DNA of 64,000 nucleotides from Leptospira_A soteropolitanensis (lineage in GTDB: Bacteria; Spirochaetota; Leptospiria; Leptospirales; Leptospiraceae), in the NCBI RefSeq assembly GCF_026151335.1, contig NZ_JAMQPP010000001.1; one strand, written 5' to 3'. Shown one piece after another: positions 8,508-16,413 of the stretch. The notes below the pieces were generated by a model. It worked only from the letters and a program-made list of their open reading frames with translations. It did not search any database and was not told where the DNA came from. The first letter of the stretch is position 1, and every line of letters starts with the position of its first letter. The position numbers and the translations under genes are program-made.

Positions 8508-9844
8508 ATTCTTTCCTTCATCCTTGGATGTTGGTCTTCAAATTCAATTGGTGTCACTATGGGAAAGGCTTTTTCAATTCCTTGTAAAAAGAGTACTACT
8601 GGAGATTCATAAAGTACCATAAGGAATGGATACACGGCAATCCAGTATCCAAAAAAATGAATGGTTTTATGTGGTATATCTCCAATTTGATCTTTATCTA
8701 GATCATAACCTTCATAGTGATCCCAATAATTTTTAGAAAAAATATTGGTTGTTGATTTTGTATTGGTGCTAATATCAAAAACATTTTTTATAAAATTGTT
8801 ATCTATGATTTTGTTATAATCTGTATTTCCAAGAATTTTGATTCCCCATCCATTGTTGATAAAATCATTGTTTTGAAAATTAATATTGGTAATCCCGTCA
8901 GCAAAAACGGCAATTGTATTTCCTTCAAATCGATTTTTGGAAAGGGTACTATCTGCAATATCTTTGAGTAAAATTCCATTCGAACTTTCTCCCCAATTAT
9001 CCAAAAATTTATTTTCTTCCATTGTGATGTCTTTGCTGTACATGACTGCGACACCAGCCGAATTATTTTTGAAAATGTTTTTGTTAAATTGGTTATGATT
9101 GGAAAACATAAAATGCATCCCATAACGAATGTTTTCTTCGGATTCATTTCCTTCGATTTCTAAATGTTCGGAGAATTCTAAATAAATTCCATCGCGGTGT
9201 TTTTTTAATTTGTTCCCAATGATTTTGTTCTGACTTGCCGACCATAGGTGAATTCCATTCCCACCTAGAACTTCGTTTTCTGCATTTCCAATAGATGTAT
9301 TGTTTTTCAGTGTGCAGTTTGTGGTTTCGGCTAAATAAAATCCATAAACGTTATCTTCTAAACTTAAATTTTCGAAATAACAATCTTTTACTTTTTCTGT
9401 GTGAACCCCTGCAAATTCACTTAAATCGGAGATTCCACTTCCAATGACTTTCAAATTTTGAATGCGTACACCATTGGCATAAACTCCCAATACATGTTTT
9501 TCTTTCAGTCCATCAATCACCACACCATTCTCACCAATGATGGAAATTGATTTGGTGATGGGTAAAAAACCTTCTTTATAGATCCCTGGTTGGATTTTGA
9601 TTGTATCTCCATTTTGAGAAAGTGTAATTGCATCCTTTAACGTTTTTATCGTACAATTTGTACATACGAAAATTGTTTTTGAAAATAGAGAAGTCGTTGG
9701 AAGTATGGAGATTAGGAATATAGGCAGAATGTAAAGATTGGTTTTACAAGTACGGAGGATAAGGTAAAAAGATCGATTCAGTTTATGATTCGAATTTTTT
9801 GTATGGTGAATCTGCTTCTTATTGAAAAGGAATGGTGTCTTCAT
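8504..9844 (-). CDS. nosD: NosD-like periplasmic copper-binding maturation protein
   Basis: About 446 residues. After a long N-terminal region with a hydrophobic segment (about residues 40-58) comes a right-handed beta-helix of CASH/NosD repeats, seen as recurring 'N.I..N.F..N' and 'G..l...s..n.i..N' rungs from residue 90 to 390. A conserved 'NYWDHYEGYDLDKDQIGD' segment follows, typical of NosD. The C-terminus has a hydrophobic stretch. An in-frame ATG also exists at 9862. The start overlaps the end of nosL. NosD receives copper and works with NosF and NosY in building the catalytic site of NosZ. Confidence 0.93.
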   Translation of the reverse strand: MKTPFLFNKKQIHHTKNSNHKLNRSFYLILRTCKTNLYILPIFLISILPTTSLFSKTIFVCTNCTIKTLKDAITLSQNGDTIKIQPGIYKEGFLPITKSISIIGENGVVIDGLKEKHVLGVYANGVRIQNLKVIGSGISDLSEFAGVHTEKVKDCYFENLSLEDNVYGFYLAETTNCTLKNNTSIGNAENEVLGGNGIHLWSASQNKIIGNKLKKHRDGIYLEFSEHLEIEGNESEENIRYGMHFMFSNHNQFNKNIFKNNSAGVAVMYSKDITMEENKFLDNWGESSNGILLKDIADSTLSKNRFEGNTIAVFADGITNINFQNNDFINNGWGIKILGNTDYNKIIDNNFIKNVFDISTNTKSTTNIFSKNYWDHYEGYDLDKDQIGDIPHKTIHFFGYWIAVYPFLMVLYESPVVLFLQGIEKAFPIVTPIEFEDQHPRMKERI

Positions 9845-10202
9845 GAGTTTTAAAAGCGGCAAGTCCCGCTCCCATTGGAGAACGAATTTTATCGGAATGG
9901 AATATGATGGCTTCGTCTTTTGGGATAAATTCTTTTGTATCTAAATAATTAGTAACCCAAACATTTTTTATTTTTAGATCTTTTTGTTTCTGAAATTGTT
10001 CCATACATTCAATGGCATCAAAATGATATCTTTTGCCTTTGTATGTAATGAGTTGGGTGTGGAATCGCATATCTACAATCGACATAGAACAGTGGCTACA
10101 TTTTACTTCGCCCACAGTCAAAGGTTCTGGGCGAACTTCCCCACAGCCTATGAATGCGACTGTGAGGAAAATGCAAATAAGTTTGAAACTCTTAAGCTGC
10201 AT
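9819..10202 (-). CDS. nosL: NosL copper-chaperone lipoprotein
   Basis: 127 residues with a lipobox cysteine at position 20 ('AFIGCGE'). The NosL family features are all present: 'CSHCSMSI' (C35, C38, M40), 'YHFDAIECM' and 'SPMGAGLAAF'. NosL is an outer-membrane- or inner-membrane-anchored Cu(I) donor that feeds the NosDFY maturation complex. It overlaps the upstream nosB-like gene by 11 nt and nosD downstream, so it is well inside the operon. Confidence 0.95.
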   Translation of the reverse strand: MQLKSFKLICIFLTVAFIGCGEVRPEPLTVGEVKCSHCSMSIVDMRFHTQLITYKGKRYHFDAIECMEQFQKQKDLKIKNVWVTNYLDTKEFIPKDEAIIFHSDKIRSPMGAGLAAFKTHEDTIPFQ

Positions 10203-10803
10203 TTATTTTTTTCCTTCTATTTTCATCCCAGAGAATATAAACTAGTACGACGAGACTTAATCCAAGAATCATACCACCATAAGATGGATAACTGCAAGCA
10301 GTAATATTTAGCATTACCTTACAGCCAAGTAGTGGTGGTTGGTAAGCCATTCCTTCCACTATGATTGGTGCTTCTGGATTTAAGTTGTGTCCATAGTTAT
10401 ACTCCCATCTCCAAAAATCAGAAAGTCCAACAAGTCCTACGATGACCAAATTAATAATCCCGAGAATTGCCATCCCCACTTTGGGATAGAGTTCTGTGAT
10501 AAATGCACCAAAGATCAGATAACCAAGAACATACGGCATAAAAAGAAGTTCTGGAATGGATTCCGAAACAATTTCCTGCATACCAATGTAGTGGTTTAGA
10601 AGATTGATGTTTTTGAGATCATAAGGTGTCGCACCTGTGATTTTGTTAATCCAAATCTGCATTCCAAGTCCTTCTGGATACTGCGGAGCCGCAATGGATA
10701 TGGACCAAATAGGGATTAAATATACCAAGAGGAGAACCAAACCGACCCCTAAGATTAGGAGTCGGTTTTTTTTACTTAACGTTTGGAAAAGTAAAGTTTT
10801 CAT
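10192..10803 (-). CDS. NosB-like membrane protein of the nos operon
   Basis: About 203 residues from the ATG at 10803, which lies 5 nt after the nosZ stop. The in-frame ATG at 10908 lies inside nosZ and is rejected. It has roughly four to five transmembrane helices with a periplasmic loop containing 'YPEGLGMQIW' and 'GHNLNPEAP'. In clade II nos clusters a polytopic protein of unknown role, called NosB, commonly follows nosZ; length, topology and position agree, so I call it NosB-like. It may pass electrons or assist maturation, but that is not established. Confidence 0.7.
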   Translation of the reverse strand: MKTLLFQTLSKKNRLLILGVGLVLLLVYLIPIWSISIAAPQYPEGLGMQIWINKITGATPYDLKNINLLNHYIGMQEIVSESIPELLFMPYVLGYLIFGAFITELYPKVGMAILGIINLVIVGLVGLSDFWRWEYNYGHNLNPEAPIIVEGMAYQPPLLGCKVMLNITACSYPSYGGMILGLSLVVLVYILWDENRRKKINAA

Positions 10804-10808
10804 ATAGG

Positions 10809-12728
10809 TTATGGATTTACGCGGATGTACTGTTGCATCTCTTGATGAAGTGCAGAACAGAAATCTGTGCAATAAAAAGGATACACTCCCGGTTTTGGAG
10901 CTACCCATTTGAAGGTTCTTGTTTCACCTGGCATAATGAGAAGGTTAGTCATGTTAGGTGCTCCACCGATGGCAAATCCATGAGGAATGTCATAATCTTG
11001 TTCCAAGTTGGTTACATGGAAGTATAGAGTTTCCCCAGTTCTTGCTTCAATGATATCCGGTTTGAAATGGGAACGAATCGCAGTCATGTAGATATGGATT
11101 GTACTTCCAAGTCTAACGATTCTTGCGTCGTTTTCATTTTTAGTCGCATATGGATGTTTGTTTTCCTCTAGTGGGTAGAGTTTTGCAGTTTTATCCATAA
11201 TTAATTTTGCTGGAATCATTTGTGAATAGTGTGGTTCCCCTACAGTAGGGAAGTCTGACAACAACTCTGCTTTTCCAGAAGAGATATCATAGAGCTGCGC
11301 ACTTTGAGGTAACTCCATACCAACAGGTAGATATCGATCTTTTGTAATTTTGTTCATGGCAATGAGATACTTACCATAAGGTTCAGTCGAACTACCACCA
11401 ACAATCGATAAGTGACCTACACTGTAATAAGCAGGTAAATGTTGTACTACTTCCCAAGTTCCTAGTTTCCATTTGACTACTTCTGAACTTACGAAACAAG
11501 AAGTATAAGCATATCCTTGACCGTCGAACTCAGTGTGTAATGGACCAAGGCATGGTTTTTGTACTTCACCAGCAAGTGTGGATTCATACTTAAGAACGGG
11601 GATTCCTTCGATTTCAGTCGAGTGATGTTCTTTTTTGTCTTTTACTTCCATCATTTTGCTAAATGAGTGAACTGGAATGACTGATGCTAACTTTCCACCA
11701 CCAACAATGTATTCTCCAGTGGAATCAACGTCAGTTCCATGTGGACTTTTAGGTGTTGGCATGTAATACATCATACCCGGACAATCTTTTGGATTTAACA
11801 TCTTTACACCGCTTAACTTTGTTGAAACGGCAGGTTTGTTTTCTTCTTTGAAATTGTTTACGTATTCACCGCCAAAATTGTAAGCCTTTCCTTGGTCTTT
11901 ACATTCTTTGGCACGAACCCAGTTGAATGCTAAAATAAAGTCTTTGTCTTTTTTAGAAGCACCAACTTCCAACATTTTGTGAGCTTGTTCCGAGTTGTAA
12001 CTACTGAAGAAACACCAGTCATGGGATTTCTTTTTGCCACAATGAGATAAGTCATAGTCGAATCCAGGTACAAGAACTTGTAATTCGATGGAAAGTCTTC
12101 CTGTGTTTTTATCCACTTTTACCATAGTGACAGTTCCTTTGAACCCACCTTTGGAAAAACTATCGATCGCTACACTTGCTTGTGGAACTGGAACCGAGAA
12201 TCGTGTTGCAGCCATCAAATACTCTGTGTTTTCAGTTGCAAATGGGGAAGCATGGTTACCTGCAGTGTTTGGGATTTCCAAAATCTCTTTTGTTTCAAAA
12301 GATTTCAGGTCAATCCTTGCAAGTCTTGGTGTGTTATTTGCGTTAAGGAACATCCAACGACCATCTTGTTTACCATCTGTCATAGATGCTTCTACGTGAT
12401 GGCTATCATCCCAAGGCACATAACCATGAGTTGTTTTTAACATGTCTTTGGTTTCTTCATCAAATCCATATCCGTTTTCAGGAAAAACGGAGAACACTGG
12501 AATGATTTTGAATAACCTTGCAGATGGGATTCCATACACAGACATCTGGCCACTAAATCCACCAGACAAAAAGGCGTACACTTCGTCCTTTTCTCCCGGA
12601 GCCACATACACTCTGGAAGCAGCATCGGACGCAAGCGTAGCCGTTGCAGCACCTTTTTTGCAATTCGGAACGAATGCAAAAAGAGCGATTCCAAGTGTAA
12701 CAAGTATTAAATTTGATTTTTTTAACAT
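10809..12728 (-). CDS. nosZ: Nitrous-oxide reductase, clade II (Sec-dependent)
   Basis: A 639-residue two-domain copper enzyme that reduces N2O to N2 outside the cytoplasm. The N-terminus is a Sec-type signal with a possible lipobox ('FVPNCKK', Cys23) and no twin-arginine motif, which marks the atypical clade II. The N-terminal seven-bladed propeller carries CuZ histidines in 'DDSHHVE', 'SPHGTDVD' and 'GEPHYSQ'. The C-terminal cupredoxin domain holds the CuA site C620-x3-C624-x3-H628-x2-M631. It follows the cytochrome c gene by 8 nt and precedes the nosB-like gene by 5 nt. Confidence 0.97.
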   Translation of the reverse strand: MLKKSNLILVTLGIALFAFVPNCKKGAATATLASDAASRVYVAPGEKDEVYAFLSGGFSGQMSVYGIPSARLFKIIPVFSVFPENGYGFDEETKDMLKTTHGYVPWDDSHHVEASMTDGKQDGRWMFLNANNTPRLARIDLKSFETKEILEIPNTAGNHASPFATENTEYLMAATRFSVPVPQASVAIDSFSKGGFKGTVTMVKVDKNTGRLSIELQVLVPGFDYDLSHCGKKKSHDWCFFSSYNSEQAHKMLEVGASKKDKDFILAFNWVRAKECKDQGKAYNFGGEYVNNFKEENKPAVSTKLSGVKMLNPKDCPGMMYYMPTPKSPHGTDVDSTGEYIVGGGKLASVIPVHSFSKMMEVKDKKEHHSTEIEGIPVLKYESTLAGEVQKPCLGPLHTEFDGQGYAYTSCFVSSEVVKWKLGTWEVVQHLPAYYSVGHLSIVGGSSTEPYGKYLIAMNKITKDRYLPVGMELPQSAQLYDISSGKAELLSDFPTVGEPHYSQMIPAKLIMDKTAKLYPLEENKHPYATKNENDARIVRLGSTIHIYMTAIRSHFKPDIIEARTGETLYFHVTNLEQDYDIPHGFAIGGAPNMTNLLIMPGETRTFKWVAPKPGVYPFYCTDFCSALHQEMQQYIRVNP

Positions 12729-12736
12729 ATCGTTAC

Positions 12737-13198
12737 CTATTTTAAATCCATCTTACGGAAGTATTCGAGGATCTCTCTCGCTTCTTCTTCCTTTATGTTT
12801 TGAAAAGTCATTTGAGTTAAGTGTTCACCGAGTAACTCTTGTCCAATAGGATCTTTTTGAGTCATCTCAATTGGGTTTAGAATCATATTCATAATCCATT
12901 CTGGAGTTCTGCGGAGTGTTACATCTTGAAGCGCAGGTCCTACAACCTTTTCTTCAAATTTGTGACAAGCGGAACACTTGGCTTCAAATTGTTTTTTACC
13001 ACGGTCTGCCATAGCCTGGTCTAATGCACCGATGGTAACTGATTTTACCGGCCCAATTCCCTTGGAACTAGCGTTAGATGTTGGTGTTTCCTCAGTTTTT
13101 TCTCCTCCACAGGATATGATTGTCATTGTTACGAAGAGTCCGAGTAAAACTCCGAACTTCATTCGGAAAGACACTCCGTTTATTTTTGAAAGGTTCAT
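12737..13198 (-). CDS. Lipoprotein cytochrome c, probable electron donor to NosZ
   Basis: 153 residues. The start at 13198 is set by a good AAGGAG ribosome site 8 nt upstream. The signal peptide ends at lipobox Cys30 ('TIISCGG'), so it is membrane-anchored on the outer face of a membrane. A single class I cytochrome c domain follows, with heme site C75-x-x-C78-H79 and probable axial Met130 ('LTQMTFQN'). Its place directly before nosZ and the absence of nosC, nosG or nosR here suggest it delivers electrons to the CuA site. Confidence 0.93.
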   Translation of the reverse strand: MNLSKINGVSFRMKFGVLLGLFVTMTIISCGGEKTEETPTSNASSKGIGPVKSVTIGALDQAMADRGKKQFEAKCSACHKFEEKVVGPALQDVTLRRTPEWIMNMILNPIEMTQKDPIGQELLGEHLTQMTFQNIKEEEAREILEYFRKMDLK

Positions 13199-13228
13199 TT
13201 TAAATACTCCTTGGTATTTGATTACTTA

Positions 13229-13792
13229 TCATTTCTTTGCAGGAGGTAGTATAACCGAGTCTACTACATGAATGATTCCGTTTGCTGCTGGAATGGACGC
13301 AACAATGGTTGCACCATTGATCATTACCTTTCCATTTTTTACGGAAACTTTTGTGTGACCTCCATTGGCCATTCCGAGTTCATCATCTTTGCCGGTGAAC
13401 TCAGACTTCAAAATGGATTCAGTTAGGTTACCCACTACCACATGGTATTCTAATATGTTTTTTAATGCGTCTTTTTGACTTGGTTTAAGAAGATCATCCA
13501 CTGTACCTGCAGGTAACTTTGCAAATGCATCGTTTGTTGGTGCGAACACAGTGAACGGTCCTTGGTTGGCAAGGGAATCCACGAGGCCCGCAGCTTGAAC
13601 AGCCGCGACAAGGGTTGTATGGTCTTTGGAACCTACAGCAATTTTTAGCACATCCTGTTGTGATTTGTCATCTGCAACCGCTGAAATCCCTTTGCCCGCA
13701 TCGGAAGAATCTGATTTTCCGCAAGTGGCACCGACTAGCGAGAGACAGGTGACAATCGTGATCATTGTGAATTGAAAAATTTTTTTGTTCAT
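13229..13792 (-). CDS. Fasciclin (FAS1) domain lipoprotein heading the nos operon
   Basis: About 187 residues from the ATG at 13792. That start gives a normal signal peptide with lipobox ('VGATCGK'); an ATG at 13825 would add a polar N-tail. One FAS1 domain fills the rest, with family motifs 'GPFTVFAPTNDAFAKLP', 'LLKPSQKDALKNILEYHVV' and 'NGIIHVVDSVILPP'. FAS1 domains mediate surface adhesion or protein contacts. It is the first gene of the nos operon: a perfect FNR-type box is centred 66 bp upstream and the cytochrome c gene starts 30 bp downstream. Its role in N2O reduction is unknown. Confidence 0.92.
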   Translation of the reverse strand: MNKKIFQFTMITIVTCLSLVGATCGKSDSSDAGKGISAVADDKSQQDVLKIAVGSKDHTTLVAAVQAAGLVDSLANQGPFTVFAPTNDAFAKLPAGTVDDLLKPSQKDALKNILEYHVVVGNLTESILKSEFTGKDDELGMANGGHTKVSVKNGKVMINGATIVASIPAANGIIHVVDSVILPPAKK

Positions 13793-13851
13793 TGGATACC
13801 GCCCACTTATTGGTTCACCTTCCATTGAATGTCAGAAAGATAGATTCTGAA

Positions 13852-13865
13852 TTGATCTAGATCAA
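13852..13865. promoter_or_regulatory. Perfect FNR/DNR box upstream of the nos operon
   Basis: TTGATCTAGATCAA, a full match to TTGAT-N4-ATCAA and a perfect palindrome. With class II spacing it would place the transcription start near 13817 and a 25-nt leader before the fasciclin start codon. No strong -10 was recognised. Confidence 0.85.
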
Positions 13866-13885
13866 TTTGGTTCGAATCATTTGTG

Positions 13886-13899
13886 TTGATAATTGTCAA
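13886..13899. promoter_or_regulatory. Weaker second FNR-like box
   Basis: TTGATAATTGTCAA, one mismatch from TTGAT-N4-ATCAA, 34 bp from the perfect box. It could be an upstream site for the nos operon or serve the divergent hemerythrin gene at 14111, though it lies about 210 bp from that start. Confidence 0.45.
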
Positions 13900-14110
13900 T
13901 TAGAGGAAGGAGCAAACGAAGTATGGTCGTATAAAAATGCGAGGAAGCGATTCTAGGACGTATCTCTCCCGGTTTAGGGCTAGTGAGAAAAAAATTAGAA
14001 TGATTCTTATTTTATTTTTGCTTTACTGGAATCCATAGTTCCAAAGTGGTTTGGATTATTCACTTGTCCTCTTGGGGTGCTGAAAAAACCTGAAAGAACG
14101 AGGTTTTCTC

Positions 14111-14548
14111 ATGGTCACACAGTGGGATTCGAAATACGAAACGAATATTTCCGAGATTGATTCTCAACATAAAAAACTCTTTCGATTGATCAATAATATT
14201 GAAACAGTTTACGATGAAAACAAAGAACATCTTTCTGCAAAATCCAAGATCCTTGTGGATGCGGTTTCTGAGTTAGAGGACTATACACTTAGTCATTTTT
14301 TAATTGAAGAACGAGTGATGGAGTTAAACCAATATCCAGAACTAGAAGCACATAAAAAACAACACGACCGTTTCACAGACAAAATTTTAGAATTAAAAAA
14401 TCGACTGACTACAGGAAACCTTCTTTCCAATGATGAGGAACTCAATCAGTTCTTTGGAGACCTTCTTAAGTTTTTACGTGCTTGGCTTACAAATCATATT
14501 CTGCAAGAGGATATGGATTATAAACCATATATAAAATTTAATATTTAG
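14111..14548 (+). CDS. Bacteriohemerythrin
   Basis: A 145-residue single-domain hemerythrin. All seven diiron ligands of the family are in place: H20, H62, E66, H81, H85, H129 and D134 (in 'NHILQEDMDY'). Such proteins reversibly bind O2 and can bind NO, acting in oxygen storage, delivery or sensing. It is divergent from the nos operon and shares the 13793-14110 region that holds the FNR-type boxes, so low-oxygen or NO control is plausible. It converges on the lipoprotein gene at 14569. Confidence 0.96.
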   Translation: MVTQWDSKYETNISEIDSQHKKLFRLINNIETVYDENKEHLSAKSKILVDAVSELEDYTLSHFLIEERVMELNQYPELEAHKKQHDRFTDKILELKNRLTTGNLLSNDEELNQFFGDLLKFLRAWLTNHILQEDMDYKPYIKFNI

Positions 14549-14556
14549 AGTTTTAC

Positions 14557-14584
14557 GTTATACTTTGTTCATTCAAAGTATAAC
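14557..14584. terminator. Bidirectional terminator hairpin
   Basis: Perfect 11-bp arms GTTATACTTTG / CAAAGTATAAC with a 6-nt loop, between the convergent hemerythrin and lipoprotein genes. The stop codon of the minus-strand gene lies within the loop region. Confidence 0.7.
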
Positions 14585-14982
14585 GGGTATTTAGATATTT
14601 TTTCAATAAGGTTAGATTTTGCTTTTTTGGCTAAATTGATATCATTACCTTTCATTGTATGCACTTCTTCTAACAATAAATTAATATATTTATGTAATTC
14701 TTCATGCCCTTGTCCGGTCATTGTACATGACGAAAGAATTTCATTGATTATGGATGTGATTTGGTCCGCTTGTCTATGGTATTCCTCTATTGATTCGTCA
14801 GAATTTGCATGGTGAAATAATTTGTCCATCTTCTGAAACCCCATCCTTGTCGAATCGTCGGCCACCCAAGGTTTACCATTGTTTAGTTCCGGAAGTTTTG
14901 AACCCGCATGTTCATGACATGAATAAGTTACGCTAAATAAGAATAATATAAAACCATAAAAGGTGAATTGGTAAAACTTCAT
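14569..14982 (-). CDS. Hypothetical lipoprotein with an FNR box upstream
   Basis: About 137 residues from the ATG at 14982, which gives a compact signal peptide and lipobox ('SVTYSCHEH'). An ATG at 14997 is also in frame. The mature part starts with 'LNNGKPWVADDSTRMGF', a motif I have seen in short exported proteins without a known function, and then is all-helical, like a four-helix bundle. It carries His residues and one extra Cys but no CxxCH. A perfect FNR-type box lies at 15016-15029, so it probably belongs to the same low-oxygen regulon as nosZ. Confidence 0.75.
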   Translation of the reverse strand: MKFYQFTFYGFILFLFSVTYSCHEHAGSKLPELNNGKPWVADDSTRMGFQKMDKLFHHANSDESIEEYHRQADQITSIINEILSSCTMTGQGHEELHKYINLLLEEVHTMKGNDINLAKKAKSNLIEKISKYPLYFE

Positions 14983-15015
14983 GATACAAACTAGCATTTT
15001 TGTTTCAGGAAAGAA

Positions 15016-15029
15016 TTGATCTAAATCAA
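15016..15029. promoter_or_regulatory. Perfect FNR/DNR box
   Basis: TTGATCTAAATCAA, a full match to TTGAT-N4-ATCAA, 34 bp upstream of the ATG at 14982 and downstream of the oxidase-like gene stop. If activation is at -41.5 the transcript would start at or next to the start codon, so the real geometry needs mapping. Confidence 0.8.
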
Positions 15030-15065
15030 TTTTGATTTTTTTTTTATAAATTTTTTACAGAGCAA

Positions 15066-15476
15066 CTATTGGTTATAGGAAATCACACGAGACCAAGCTA
15101 TCTTTATAAAAGTGATTAAACCTAAAAAAATTAGAAATTTTCCGATTAGAACCAAAAATTCAAAAGGAAATATAAATTTTGTGATTAAAAATAAAACTAA
15201 ACCCGAGTTGTAACTATAAAATAGAAACCAAACTTGCCAGGTAGACCCTCTCGGCTTTTCGGAAAGAAACTTTGGAAACATCCAATAAGCGGTACCCATG
15301 ATCAATTGTATGAAAAATCCCCAAATTAAAATCGAATAATGGAGCGGAAGGTATCTCCATATTTCTGGATCTAAGTTAAATGCTTTATTTAACATTAGGA
15401 TGGCACCTAATGAAGATCCAATCATCAAATAAATTAATGAAACTCGAATGAACCAAACGGATGGGCGGGGAAACAT
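15066..15476 (-). CDS. Small oxidase-subunit-I-like membrane protein (second of pair)
   Basis: About 136 residues from the ATG at 15476, 5 nt after the preceding stop. Four transmembrane helices are evident. The motif 'LPLHYSILIWGFFIQLIMG' with 'AYWMFPKF' recalls the heme-binding helix pair of cbb3-type oxidase subunit I and NnrS-like proteins (H followed by G..QxIMG..xWMxP). It is a paralogue of the gene just upstream. It is too short for an oxidase, so it may bind heme as part of a small complex. The function is unknown. Confidence 0.7.
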   Translation of the reverse strand: MFPRPSVWFIRVSLIYLMIGSSLGAILMLNKAFNLDPEIWRYLPLHYSILIWGFFIQLIMGTAYWMFPKFLSEKPRGSTWQVWFLFYSYNSGLVLFLITKFIFPFEFLVLIGKFLIFLGLITFIKIAWSRVISYNQ

Positions 15477-15481
15477 AACTA

Positions 15482-15895
15482 TTATTTTTTGCCCTGCGGT
15501 TCTAATCTTGGCCAAATTTCCAAGACAAAACAAAGAATTCCTAACAATTGAAATAATATGGAAGAAACAAATGGAAAAATAGAAAGTTCTTTATGTTTAT
15601 ATAGGAATGGTTCTGAAATGATCCGAAGAATAAGTCCAAAATTTAAACAAAAATAGGCCATCCAAGCAATGTTAGATCCGTTTTTTGGCGACGGATTTTT
15701 TCCTTTTGGATACATCCAAAGAGAAACACCCATGATAATTTGAGTGATCCATCCAAGAGTTATCATGTGCCAATAAACGGGCATTAGATGGATTTCCCAT
15801 TGGGATCCTGGAAATTCAGAGAAAGCATAAACAATAACTCCGAAAAACAAATATAACATTCCAGATTTTATAAAGTATCTTGAAAGTTTTGGCAT
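15482..15895 (-). CDS. Small oxidase-subunit-I-like membrane protein (first of pair)
   Basis: 137 residues, four predicted membrane helices, with 'VYWHMITLGWITQIIMG' followed by 'SLWMYPKG'. This matches the motif in the next gene and resembles helices of heme-copper oxidase subunit I or NnrS. The pair lies directly downstream of a membrane-anchored cytochrome c'-like protein (24 bp gap), which supports a heme-based or NO-related role. A tandem duplication of one ancestral gene is likely. Confidence 0.72.
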   Translation of the reverse strand: MPKLSRYFIKSGMLYLFFGVIVYAFSEFPGSQWEIHLMPVYWHMITLGWITQIIMGVSLWMYPKGKNPSPKNGSNIAWMAYFCLNFGLILRIISEPFLYKHKELSIFPFVSSILFQLLGILCFVLEIWPRLEPQGKK

Positions 15896-15919
15896 AAGAA
15901 ATTCGGTTTTAATTTAAGT

Positions 15920-16402
15920 TTATTTTTCTTTTACGTCTACTTCAATTTTGTAACTAGCATGGCAAGCGACACAGTTACGAGTGAGTTCATCCATCTCTTT
16001 CAGTAGAGAATGAATTTCTTGTTTTTTGCGAATTTTGACAGCAATTTCATCAAATTTTTCATGCGTTCCAAATCCCAATTTTTTAAACTCCACGGGGAGT
16101 TTTAATAGAATTGTTTTTTCTTGGTTCTCTAAACTCGCAACAAGTCCCATACCGACTGCATCAGCTGCTTTAGCGGCAATCTCATAATCTTTGTCTGCCA
16201 GCCCAGAAAGCATCCCATTGACTGCTGTGAGGAGTGCTCTCATTTCAGTAAGTACTAATTGTCGCTCTGCTGGTGTTAGGTGGATAGCCGTTCGATAGTC
16301 AAGAGAACGACTTGTGCTGCCGAAATAAAAAAAATATCCTAATGTAATGACAGTAACAATCCAAAGTCCAATGGCAAATTTTCCAATTAATTTTGAATTC
16401 AT
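15920..16402 (-). CDS. Membrane-anchored cytochrome c'-like protein
   Basis: 160 residues with one N-terminal transmembrane helix (about residues 8-27), then an all-helical domain and a C-terminal heme attachment site C144-x-x-C147-H148 ('NCVACHASYK'). A C-terminal CxxCH in a helical bundle is the hallmark of cytochrome c' and c556. These bind NO or transfer electrons. It is followed by the two oxidase-like membrane proteins and preceded 11 bp upstream by a porin gene, in one apparent operon. Confidence 0.87.
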   Translation of the reverse strand: MNSKLIGKFAIGLWIVTVITLGYFFYFGSTSRSLDYRTAIHLTPAERQLVLTEMRALLTAVNGMLSGLADKDYEIAAKAADAVGMGLVASLENQEKTILLKLPVEFKKLGFGTHEKFDEIAVKIRKKQEIHSLLKEMDELTRNCVACHASYKIEVDVKEK

Positions 16403-16413
16403 AGATTTTCCTT

